From positions 62,001-126,000 of the forward strand of contig JBCDAV010000009.1 of the NCBI GenBank assembly GCA_039184865.1: a stretch of DNA of 64,000 nt, in the 5' to 3' direction. The position numbers and the translations under genes were made by a program. How positions within the stretch are numbered: position 1 is the stretch's first letter; the number at the start of each line of letters is the position of its first letter. Below are positions 1-8,799 of this stretch, piece by piece. The stretch is from Thermohalobaculum sp039184865 (GTDB taxonomy: Bacteria > Pseudomonadota > Alphaproteobacteria > Rhodobacterales > Rhodobacteraceae). Below the pieces are notes generated by a model. That model was not told where the DNA came from, did not search any database, and saw only the letters and a list, made by a program, of their open reading frames with translations.

Positions 1-733
1 AGTCGTAACCATCGCCCCATTCAGTCTGGAAAAAGTCTCCCTCTACGTAGCTGATGCGATCGGAGAGACCGGCGTTCTCTACCTCTTCTTTGCCAGATTC
101 CGCAGATTCCGGGAGGTCGAGAATGGTGGCCTTGAGGCTCGGATATTGTTTGCAAAAGCCTATGCTGTATTGAGCAGGACCACCCGCCACATCCAGCATT
201 TTTTCAGGCTTGCCGGTGAGTTTCACATTCTTAAGGAGTGACTTTACAGAGTCGCCCGAGACGCTCTTCAAGAATGACAAATAGTGAGGCCAGGAGGTCT
301 CGGTGCTGGGTTTGAAGTGAAAGTTCTCCACCGAGCCGGTTCTCACAGCTTGGTCCAACAGCTCGAATTTTTTCGCGACGTCCGGAGCAAAGCGCAGAAT
401 TGACTGCGCCGCATCGCCGAGACGTCCGTGCAATGACTTCTGAAACCCGGCATCGATTTCGAAACGGCCATTTTCGCGCGAGACATATCCGAATGCAGTA
501 AGTGCCTCGAGTAGGACTTTCGTGGCGTGCTGATCCGTGTCCAGCGTTTCTGCCACTTCTTCGACAGAAAGCGGTTTGGTTGCGAGCAGTTCGAATAAAT
601 TGAGCCGTTGTGCTGTCAGAACAGCGTTCGTCATGACTGTCGTAAAGAACGGGGCGAAGGCTTTTTCGGGCAGAATTCCGGTTGCGAGAAACATCGTCTC
701 GAAGATTGTTTCCCCTTTGAGGCCAATTTTCAT
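1..733 (-). CDS. SAM-dependent O-methyltransferase, partial at left edge
   Basis: From an ATG at 733 an open frame of 244 codons runs off the window, so the C-terminal part is missing. Residues ~35-110 resemble the winged-helix dimerisation region of small-molecule O-methyltransferases (VLTAQRLNLFELL, then LTAFGYVSRENGRFEI). Rossmann motif I, DVAGGPAQYS, sits at ~181-190 and is followed by ILDLPE, the acidic loop expected to hold the SAM ribose. This fits the family that includes hydroxyneurosporene and acetylserotonin O-methyltransferases. The substrate cannot be told. It reads in the same direction as rcnA, 204 bp away with a hairpin between, so co-transcription is unlikely. Confidence 0.8.
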   Translation of the reverse strand, partial: MKIGLKGETIFETMFLATGILPEKAFAPFFTTVMTNAVLTAQRLNLFELLATKPLSVEEVAETLDTDQHATKVLLEALTAFGYVSRENGRFEIDAGFQKSLHGRLGDAAQSILRFAPDVAKKFELLDQAVRTGSVENFHFKPSTETSWPHYLSFLKSVSGDSVKSLLKNVKLTGKPEKMLDVAGGPAQYSIGFCKQYPSLKATILDLPESAESGKEEVENAGLSDRISYVEGDFFQTEWGDGYD

Positions 734-802
734 GATTTGAGTTTCCTGGTTTGTTGCGGCCGTCCGGCGAAGGTGCTCTGGCGCGGGCGCAGTTCATCCC
801 AG

Positions 803-824
803 CTACTCTGCCGCTTCAGAGTAG
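803..824. repeat. Perfect 8-bp hairpin between methyltransferase and rcnA genes
   Basis: CTACTCTG, a six-base loop CCGCTT, then CAGAGTAG. It lies downstream of rcnA and upstream of the methyltransferase gene on the minus strand. It could end rcnA transcripts or act as an operator for the methyltransferase gene; no U-run follows the stem. Confidence 0.4.
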
Positions 825-937
825 CGGCAAGGCGGCAATGCGTCGAGGGGCATCATCTTCTTTCATCGGCTTGACCCAACGGTGCCCTCGCGCAAAGGAA
901 GGTCGGACCTCCGGCAGCGCTGCGTGCCGGGGCACAC

Positions 938-1849
<912 letters not shown>

Positions 1850-1861
1850 CGGTCCAGCCTC

Positions 1862-2125
1862 CTAGAGGTACTTTGTGATCTGGCGTAACTCGTCGATTAG
1901 CGTGCCGTGCGCCGCCGCATCGGGTGGCGGCGTGGCAAGGCAGTGATCGATATGGTCGTGGATCAGCGTCTTCTTCGCGGCGAGAACGGCGTGCTCAACC
2001 GCGTGAAGCTGCTGGGCCAGATCTACGCAAGGCCGTCCCTCTTCGATCATGGTGATGACCTTGCGAAGGTGACCTTCTGTGCGCTTCAGGCGATTGATGA
2101 TCTGTCCGTGGCTGGCATGTTTCAT
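1862..2125 (-). CDS. rcnR: Metal-sensing repressor, RcnR/CsoR family
   Basis: An 87-residue all-helical repressor of the CsoR/RcnR family (MKHASHGQIINRLKRTEGHL at the N-terminus). The RcnR-type ligand set is visible: His3 near the N-terminus, the single Cys in GRPCVDLAQQL (~residue 33), and His residues in the IHDHIDHC stretch (~55-62). That pattern fits Ni/Co sensing rather than Cu(I) sensing. It directly precedes rcnA, and a G/C-tract palindrome lies 9 bp upstream of its start codon, so autoregulation of rcnRA is expected: apo-RcnR represses and metal binding releases. Confidence 0.92.
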   Translation of the reverse strand: MKHASHGQIINRLKRTEGHLRKVITMIEEGRPCVDLAQQLHAVEHAVLAAKKTLIHDHIDHCLATPPPDAAAHGTLIDELRQITKYL

Positions 2126-2133
2126 ACCTTATC

Positions 2134-2154
2134 TTATCCCCCCGGGGGGGATAA
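2134..2154. promoter_or_regulatory. Predicted RcnR operator (perfect C6/G7 palindrome)
   Basis: TTATCCCCCC, one central G, then GGGGGGATAA: a 10-bp perfect inverted repeat. RcnR/CsoR proteins are known to bind AT-flanked G-tract inverted repeats. Its position 9 bp before the rcnR start codon fits transcription blockage of rcnRA. Confidence 0.8.
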
Positions 2155-2202
2155 ATGCAACACCCGGAAGATCGCTGAAGGAACTGCGCAGAGACGCTTC
2201 TG

Positions 2203-3459
2203 CTAGCGTCCGGATGCCCTCGCAACGCTCAGTGCATAAAGCGCGGCCAGGAAGGCCAGTCCGGTGCCCATGGCAAAGAATAGTGTGAGGCCGAGTTGCA
2301 CCGCGACGACCCCGGCCAACGACATGGCGACAATCCCGGTGGTCATGTCGAAAGATGACAGAATGGCGACTCGGCTGACGCTGCCGGGGCCCTCGCACGC
2401 TTCCAGCATCAGGGCGCGGTACGGCACGAAGTAAGTATATCCGACCATCATCAAGATAATCGTGATGCCGATGGCAAATTTCTCGCCCCAGAGCGATTCA
2501 TGAAGTGCTGCGGCGCCTGCCAGTATGATTGCCAAGCCGGCGGTGACCACCGCGAGAGTCCGCCAGCCGCCGATCCTCGCCAGGATCCAGCCGCCCAACA
2601 AGGCACCTGCAATCCCCATGACGTTTGAGCCAATCGCGCTGAAAAGGCCGATATCCCCGATCGAGAGCCCGGCATCGATCTGCAGAACCGGCAGATACCC
2701 CGACAAAAGACCCGTTGTGCCGTGCGCAAGGATTGCGATCAGCACGAGGGACCGGAATGGCCCGGCGACGAAGAACTGACGAAATTTGCCCGCATCCGGG
2801 CTGCTTTCGTCTTGCGGTGGCATCACGACACCCGGCGCTTTCGGCAGGATGAGGATCAACAGCGCGGACAAGCCGGACGCGGATGCAAGGATCAGGATCG
2901 CACTGGACCACGAGACCGAGAACACATCGAACCAAGCTAGAAAGCCAACAGTGATCCCTCCGAAGGCAATGCCAAACGCAGTCCAGGCTGCGCTCTTCGC
3001 GCGGTCCTTTGCGGAAAGCGTCGTCAGGAGATAGCCGTCGAGCGTCGTCATGCCGCTCGAGAACACGACAAAGATGACAACTGCAATCGCCATGGCCGCA
3101 CCGACCTGCCGCGCGGGATCGACGGTCAGCAGTGCCAAGACCAGCACCACGCCGACAACGGAAAGCCAGAAGGTCGCCAACCTGTAACGCGCGGCAATAC
3201 CCTTCATCGCCCGCTCGATCGCAAAGGCCCAGAGCCCGCGCAGGACGTACGGCAAATATACGATGGCGAAGGCGCCGACGATCTCGGGCTCGTGCCCGAA
3301 CGTGCGCAGCATGGGCGGAAAGATGAAATAGAAGAACGACATCGGCACGGCGAAGGACGCCATGAAGGCCACGACGCCGATGTATGTCCGGATGGGGCTC
3401 GTTTCGGACGCGCTGGCATGTACGGCACCGCTGTCCGGGCTTTCGGTAATCGATGTCAT
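2203..3459 (-). CDS. MFS permease, RhtX/FptX/YbtX-like siderophore transporter
   Basis: A 418-residue protein with about twelve hydrophobic segments, beginning after a short hydrophilic N-terminus (MTSITESPDSG) with the first helix near residue 27. I chose the ATG at 3459, preceded by GGAG with good spacing; a longer frame reaches 3672 but its extra residues are not protein-like. Fold and length fit the major facilitator superfamily. The neighbours (AraC regulator, TonB receptor, two exporter-fold ABC proteins) match loci encoding RhtX/FptX/YbtX permeases, which move ferric siderophores across the inner membrane. The MFS assignment is firm; the siderophore role is inferred from context. Confidence 0.75.
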   Translation of the reverse strand: MTSITESPDSGAVHASASETSPIRTYIGVVAFMASFAVPMSFFYFIFPPMLRTFGHEPEIVGAFAIVYLPYVLRGLWAFAIERAMKGIAARYRLATFWLSVVGVVLVLALLTVDPARQVGAAMAIAVVIFVVFSSGMTTLDGYLLTTLSAKDRAKSAAWTAFGIAFGGITVGFLAWFDVFSVSWSSAILILASASGLSALLILILPKAPGVVMPPQDESSPDAGKFRQFFVAGPFRSLVLIAILAHGTTGLLSGYLPVLQIDAGLSIGDIGLFSAIGSNVMGIAGALLGGWILARIGGWRTLAVVTAGLAIILAGAAALHESLWGEKFAIGITIILMMVGYTYFVPYRALMLEACEGPGSVSRVAILSSFDMTTGIVAMSLAGVVAVQLGLTLFFAMGTGLAFLAALYALSVARASGR

Positions 3460-3647
3460 CGCAATCTCCGTCCCGCGGCTTCCTTCCCGGCCGCGCAAAG
3501 CGGCTGATCGTTTGGGTCGCTTGCGAGTATCGCGCAGCGGCTGCCTCGGGTCGTCACGGAGTCTTATCCAACAATCTCGGTGGGAATTACAAAGCCTTTG
3601 TCGCGCGCCAGCAAATCGGCGGTCGTTGATGAACAGATTTAGAGGGC

Positions 3648-4520
3648 TTACGCCCTGGCCTCCGACTTCCAATATCTCGGTGCGCGACCGAACTGTTGTC
3701 GGAATGTGCGGGAAAAGTGGGCCGGATTGGCAAAGCCGACCATGTGAGCAATGCGCAGGATGCTGTAGTTTTCATACGTCTCCAACAGATGCGCCGCATG
3801 CTCCATTTTCTTGCGTATCGCGTATTGCGAGGGCGTCTGGCCGGTTGCGGCTTTGAACCTTCGCGAAAAGTGATACCGACTGATGCCAGCGAGCCGGGCC
3901 ATTTCTGGCACCGAAATGTGGATTTCCGGATTATCGGCCAGCATCTGATCGATGCGCGCCAAGGCCGCTCGTCCCAGCGGTTGGACACTCTTGCCGGCAA
4001 CAGTGTCGTCGTCGGGCTGCTCCAGAAGTTGATGCAGAATCACATGGGCCGCGTGGGTCAAGCCGGCGTCCGGGACCCGTCCGGCGCGGGTATATCCGAC
4101 ATCCGTCATTATGGCGGCAACCAACGGGTCATGGATGGCCCGCGACAACGGGCCTGACTTGAGTGCGTCCTGCCAGGTCTTCCCGAGGCTTCGCCGTACG
4201 GAACTGTCCGCGATTCCCACGCTGACCGCCGTCATCTCTGGCCAGGAAGCGATGCCATTTGTCTTCGGTGGGATCATGACGACGGCTCCGGGACCGATAT
4301 CCCCGGACAGAGTCTGAGCTTCGGTGCGGATCTCGAGCGGGCCACCGCACTCGAGGCAAAGGTGCCACATGAGAATTGGCTCATCGCAGAGGATATCGGT
4401 GTGCGCCGCACAACTGAAGCGACACGTGCACGCCTGACCATCCTTCGTAACGCGCGCAAAAGGCACGGTTTTGCCCGAGCTTTCCAATTTGGCGCGAAGG
4501 GTTTCAACGGACGGGATCAT
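3648..4520 (-). CDS. AraC-family transcriptional regulator of siderophore uptake
   Basis: About 290 residues: an unassigned N-terminal sensing half with several cysteines (GQACTCRFSCAAHTD) and a C-terminal AraC double helix-turn-helix of ~100 residues, with LAGISRYHFSRRFKAATGQT and IAHMVGFANPAHFSRTFRQQ as the two HTH segments. The start is taken as the ATG at 4520; a TTG at 4583 would add 21 residues. It is divergent from the TonB receptor gene, the arrangement of PchR/YbtA-type activators that sense the cognate siderophore. It should control the receptor and ABC genes. The effector is unknown. Confidence 0.87.
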   Translation of the reverse strand: MIPSVETLRAKLESSGKTVPFARVTKDGQACTCRFSCAAHTDILCDEPILMWHLCLECGGPLEIRTEAQTLSGDIGPGAVVMIPPKTNGIASWPEMTAVSVGIADSSVRRSLGKTWQDALKSGPLSRAIHDPLVAAIMTDVGYTRAGRVPDAGLTHAAHVILHQLLEQPDDDTVAGKSVQPLGRAALARIDQMLADNPEIHISVPEMARLAGISRYHFSRRFKAATGQTPSQYAIRKKMEHAAHLLETYENYSILRIAHMVGFANPAHFSRTFRQQFGRAPRYWKSEARA

Positions 4521-4648
4521 CCTCGATTCAATACACGACTGTTTTTGTCGAAAAAAGCACAAATGCTGCGGTTGCGCGCACAAGATTGGTGGAAACCGCT
4601 TTTTCGTCTGGGCTTAAGTGAGAGGAGAACGAGAGGGGCATTCCAATT

Positions 4649-6784
4649 ATGAAGACGACTTCAAACCTGCTGCTTCGCGGCACACTGGCTTTCGCGTTCG
4701 GTTCCGTATCCGTCTTTGCGAATGCTCAGGACAGTGAAGAACTGATCGCCGATGAAATCATTGTCCGTGGTGACAAGATCAGCCGAACCGCCGCGGAAGT
4801 GGCGCCGAGCACGTCGATCATTACGGAAGACGAAATTGAAAGGCCCGCCACACAGACGATCAATTCGGTGGTCCAAGGGCAGCCGAACGTCATCGCCGAC
4901 GAAGACGGAACCATTCCGACCATCCGCGGGATCAGCAGCAGCGTGAACAACAACCAGATCTTCGGGTCTGGCGTACTCCCGCGCGTGCCCGTTCTGATCG
5001 ACAACGTTGCCACACCCGTCGGGCAAAGCGCCGGTTACCTCAGCAATACAGCCTGGGATGTTGGCACTGTTGAGGTGGCGCGCGGACCGCAACCGACGTC
5101 GACCGGCCGGAATGCGTTCTCCGGCGCCATCCGCGTTTATACGAACGATCCCATTTTCGAACCCGAGTACGCTCTTCGTCTTGGCGCCTCAGATTTTCGC
5201 GACGGAAGAAATGCGGCCTTCGTTGTCAACCAGCCACTGCTCGAAGACCAATTGGCGCTGCGCATCGCAGGGTCATATCGGCAGGGCGACACGCTGGTCC
5301 GCGTAACTGATCCGAATGTGATCATCGATGTGAATGAGTTGGAATACCGGAACCTCCGGGCAAAAGCTCGTTTCACCCCGGTCGCAATTCCGGGCTTGGA
5401 CCTCAAGTTCACATTTGACTATCAGTCGACGGACGACCAGTTCGCGCCGGTGGTCGACATTGGCAACGAACCGGATCAATTTTTCAGTAATAATTTCATT
5501 GGTTTTGGTGGTTATGATGAAACGGAGAGAATGCATTACATTTTCGATGCTAACTACGAGTTCTCAGAGGGTAATACGCTTTTCTTCAGATCTTCGCTGA
5601 CAGACAGCCTTTTGAGCAATCCGTTCATTGGTTCTCTTGGTGTGGCAGGTTTCAGAGAGTTCGGTGAACTGAATTTCGAGAATGACGAGATTGAGGTGGA
5701 GACCTACTTCCAGTTCGCTGATATCGGTCCGATTTCAAAAGGTGTGATTGGAGTGATTTACAACGGGACGACCGAGACCCTCGATACGGATCCTCTCGGC
5801 CTGACGAACGCTTTCCTGATCGATGTTGACGGAGACTACACGAACCGAGCGATCTACGGCGAGATTGAATGGGATCTCGGTTCGGTAATCGGGCTCGACG
5901 GTCTGACCCTCCTCACCGGTGGCCGCTACGAAATGGACGAGCGCGAGCGCGCGGTCTTCGCAGACAACAACCTGCAAGCCAGACGGGTCTTCAAGGAGAA
6001 CATCTTCCTTCCAAAAGTCGGGCTGAGATATGAGCCGACCAATACTTTACAGCTTGGATATACCTACAGCGAAGGTTTCCGCCCGGGGGGATTGGAAGTC
6101 GATCTTGTCTCCGGTTTCGTCTTTCCGATTGGTGCCCCCGGTTTCCTGGGCATCTCGCCGTTCGAGAAAGAGACCATCCAGAACCACGAAATCTTCGTGA
6201 AAGCATCGCTCCTGGATGACCAGCTCTCCCTCGGTGCCTCGGCCTTCTACTACAAGTACGAAGACGCGCAGGTGGCGGGTGCGTCGGCCGTGCCAAGTGC
6301 GTTTCCAGGCTTCTTCCTGACCGGAAACATACCCGAAGCAATTGGGCAGGGCATCGAACTCACGGCTGAATATCAGAGCGAATTCGGCTTGGGCGTCAGT
6401 GCAAACCTTGGATATCTGGACACCGAGATCACAGATGCCGGACCCGTCGCAACGGCGTTCCAAGGCTCAGAGTTGCCGAATGCGCCGAACATCACGGCAT
6501 CGCTGGGCGTCAGCTATGAACACAGCCTCGGATGGGACGCGTCGGTCAACGTCCGGCATGTCGGCGAGATGTTTAACAGGCTTGGGGTTCCGAGAATCGA
6601 CCCCTACACTGTCGTGGATCTTGCGGCAGGTTATGAATTCACGGTGTTGGACGATTTCGACACGCGGATTGACCTGAGCGTCAACAACGTTCTGGACAAG
6701 GCCTACGTTCTCGAGAATGCCGACGGACGGGACATCGTCGGTCGCCCCCGCGAGTTTTGGCTCAGCTTGACGACCCGCTTTTGA
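4649..6784 (+). CDS. TonB-dependent outer-membrane siderophore receptor
   Basis: 711 residues with a Sec signal peptide (hydrophobic stretch then ANAQ, cleavage near residue 27). A plug domain follows: ADEIIVRGDKISRTAAEV resembles a TonB box region, then ITEDEIERPATQTINSVVQ and GTVEVARGPQPTSTGRNAFS. The rest is a ~500-residue beta-barrel ending in an aromatic residue (SLTTRF), as expected for outer-membrane insertion. Barrel motifs such as LGYTYSEGFRPGG are typical. It energises ferric-siderophore import through TonB-ExbBD, which are not in the window. Divergent from the AraC regulator, and followed by the ABC transporter genes after a 166-bp gap that carries tandem heptamers. Confidence 0.93.
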   Translation: MKTTSNLLLRGTLAFAFGSVSVFANAQDSEELIADEIIVRGDKISRTAAEVAPSTSIITEDEIERPATQTINSVVQGQPNVIADEDGTIPTIRGISSSVNNNQIFGSGVLPRVPVLIDNVATPVGQSAGYLSNTAWDVGTVEVARGPQPTSTGRNAFSGAIRVYTNDPIFEPEYALRLGASDFRDGRNAAFVVNQPLLEDQLALRIAGSYRQGDTLVRVTDPNVIIDVNELEYRNLRAKARFTPVAIPGLDLKFTFDYQSTDDQFAPVVDIGNEPDQFFSNNFIGFGGYDETERMHYIFDANYEFSEGNTLFFRSSLTDSLLSNPFIGSLGVAGFREFGELNFENDEIEVETYFQFADIGPISKGVIGVIYNGTTETLDTDPLGLTNAFLIDVDGDYTNRAIYGEIEWDLGSVIGLDGLTLLTGGRYEMDERERAVFADNNLQARRVFKENIFLPKVGLRYEPTNTLQLGYTYSEGFRPGGLEVDLVSGFVFPIGAPGFLGISPFEKETIQNHEIFVKASLLDDQLSLGASAFYYKYEDAQVAGASAVPSAFPGFFLTGNIPEAIGQGIELTAEYQSEFGLGVSANLGYLDTEITDAGPVATAFQGSELPNAPNITASLGVSYEHSLGWDASVNVRHVGEMFNRLGVPRIDPYTVVDLAAGYEFTVLDDFDTRIDLSVNNVLDKAYVLENADGRDIVGRPREFWLSLTTRF

Positions 6785-6789
6785 TGATC

Positions 6790-6817
6790 CTGTGACCTGT
6801 GACCTGTGACCTGTGAC
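6790..6817 (+). repeat. Four tandem CTGTGAC heptamers
   Basis: Four exact copies of CTGTGAC in a row begin five bases after the receptor stop codon, and a fifth copy breaks down after CTG. The unit is not self-complementary, so no hairpin forms. It may be a slippage-prone repeat or a stacked regulator site. Confidence 0.85.
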
Positions 6818-6950
6818 CTGGGATCGCGCATCTCGCGTTCGCGGGCGTTTCCTGGGCCTGGCAATGGCCCTGTCCCGCACTCAGCGCACGGCTAGGCCGA
6901 TGGCCTGAAGCAGGACGGGCCAGAAACAAAGACGAGAGGGAAATTGCATC

Positions 6951-8729
6951 GTGTTTAAGGCGAAAGACAAGAAACCCGGCGTCTGGACCCTGATGCGGCC
7001 TGTGATGGGGCGTATCGTTTTGGGGATGGCGACGGCATCCCTCGGGACAACGGCGTCACTTCTGGCCGTGGCCTCTTTGGCGCTCGTGGTGCACGCAGTC
7101 GTAATCGACGCTCCCTTTGTTCTATTCGGCATGTCCTGGGACGTGACGTCGCTGTTCCTTTTGTCACTCGGCCTGACAGCATTGACGGTCGCCTTCCGGT
7201 CAGCGGCTTTCCTGATCTCGCACTTCGCCGCCTATCTTCTGGAACAGATCCTGCGCACGGAATTGTCCGAGCACATGGCAAAGATGCCGCTCGGCGCCAT
7301 TCTCGCGAGCGGATCCGGCGGCCTGAAGAAGGTGCTGCTCGACGACGTGCGGGGGCTGCACGTTTACGTCGCGGACAGCACGCCATTGATGGGTCGTTCG
7401 ATGGCGGGGCCTGTCGTCACGCTTGTCCTGCTGTTTGCAATCGACTGGCGTCTGGCTCTCGCGGCGATCCTGGTCTTCGTCTTCGGCATGTTCGCAATGA
7501 ATTATGCGATGAAAGACTCGGTCGAACTTCGAAACGCGTACGATGAATGCAATGAAGAGATAAACGCGGCAGCCGTCGAGTTCGTGCAGGCCATGCCGGT
7601 GGTGCGGACGTTTGACACCGGGACGACCACGTTCAAACGCTATCACACCGTCCTGCAAGGTTTTCGGACGATGCTGACGCAGTGGATCGAGCTGACCAGC
7701 AAGGCAGCGAGGTTCGCGATCCTCACTCTCGGACCATTGCCAACCCTGATCGTCGTCACGATTGCGGGCATCCTGCTCTACGCGCAGGGCTACATCTCAT
7801 TCTCGGTCCTGATGGCCTTCTGGCTGCTGTCGACCGGCGTGGCCGAATCCCTGATGCCCTTGATGTGGCTGATGAACATGAACCGCATGGCCGAGATCGG
7901 GGCGATCCGCATCAACGATTTCCTGGCTGAACCGATTCTGCCGGAAGTCGACACGCCCGAGGCGCCAGCGGACGCGTCGATCACCTTCGAGAACGTCGAT
8001 TTCGTCTATCCGAACAGGGAAGAACGGGCCCTGTCCAACGCGAACTTCGTGGCGCAGGAGGGCACCGTCACCGCTCTTGTCGGGCCGTCCGGAAGCGGCA
8101 AAAGTACCGTCGCCCGGCTGATCCCTCGGTTCTACGATGTCACGGCGGGCACCATTCGCATCGGTGGTGCGGACGTGCGTCAGATCCCGACGGACGAGCT
8201 GATGGCGCAGGTCTCCTTCGTCTTTCAGGACACGTTTCTGTTCTACGACAGCATCAGGGACAATATCCGCATCGCCAAGCCGAGCGCCACGGATGCCGAG
8301 ATTGAAGAGGCCGCACGGCAGGCCATGGCGCACGACTTCATCATGGAGTTGCCAGAGGGTTATGACACCGTTGCCGGCGACAGGGGCACCCGTCTCTCTG
8401 GCGGTCAGCGCCAGCGCATCACCATTGCGCGCGCCATCCTTCGCGACGCGCCGATACTGGTGCTTGACGAGGCCACGGCGTTTGCCGACCCGGAAAATGA
8501 AGCGATGATCATCGAAGCCCTCGCTCATCTGATGCGGGGGCGGACCGTGCTGATCATCGCGCACCGCTTGTCGACGATCAAGGACGCGGACCAGATCCTG
8601 GTTCTCGATCACGGCGCAATTGTCGAGACCGGCACGCACGACTCGCTGGTCACGCAGGGCGGGCTCTATGCCAAGCTCTGGCGAAATCACGAAGAGGCCC
8701 AGGGCTGGAGGCTGGCCAATGCCAGTTGA
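6951..8729 (+). CDS. ABC half-transporter (exporter fold), YbtP/IrtA-like siderophore importer subunit 1
   Basis: 592 residues with a six-helix transmembrane domain (~15-310) fused to an ATPase domain (~340-580). Walker A GPSGSGKST is at ~376, signature LSGGQRQR at ~481, Walker B ILVLDEAT. The Walker B/D-loop reads DEATAFADPENE instead of the usual SALD form, a variant I associate with siderophore ABC proteins. The start is GTG at 6951 behind a GAGAGGG ribosome site. It should pair with the next gene as a heterodimer. Family knowledge: YbtPQ and IrtAB use this exporter-type fold to import siderophores; that direction is inferred here from the TonB receptor and AraC gene. Confidence 0.88.
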   Translation: MFKAKDKKPGVWTLMRPVMGRIVLGMATASLGTTASLLAVASLALVVHAVVIDAPFVLFGMSWDVTSLFLLSLGLTALTVAFRSAAFLISHFAAYLLEQILRTELSEHMAKMPLGAILASGSGGLKKVLLDDVRGLHVYVADSTPLMGRSMAGPVVTLVLLFAIDWRLALAAILVFVFGMFAMNYAMKDSVELRNAYDECNEEINAAAVEFVQAMPVVRTFDTGTTTFKRYHTVLQGFRTMLTQWIELTSKAARFAILTLGPLPTLIVVTIAGILLYAQGYISFSVLMAFWLLSTGVAESLMPLMWLMNMNRMAEIGAIRINDFLAEPILPEVDTPEAPADASITFENVDFVYPNREERALSNANFVAQEGTVTALVGPSGSGKSTVARLIPRFYDVTAGTIRIGGADVRQIPTDELMAQVSFVFQDTFLFYDSIRDNIRIAKPSATDAEIEEAARQAMAHDFIMELPEGYDTVAGDRGTRLSGGQRQRITIARAILRDAPILVLDEATAFADPENEAMIIEALAHLMRGRTVLIIAHRLSTIKDADQILVLDHGAIVETGTHDSLVTQGGLYAKLWRNHEEAQGWRLANAS

Positions 8730-8799
8730 GAGAACGCCATCCGCACCGGCCCGGCGCACAGCGCCCGGTCAGCAGATTTGAAGAGGGGGACGTCTGGCA

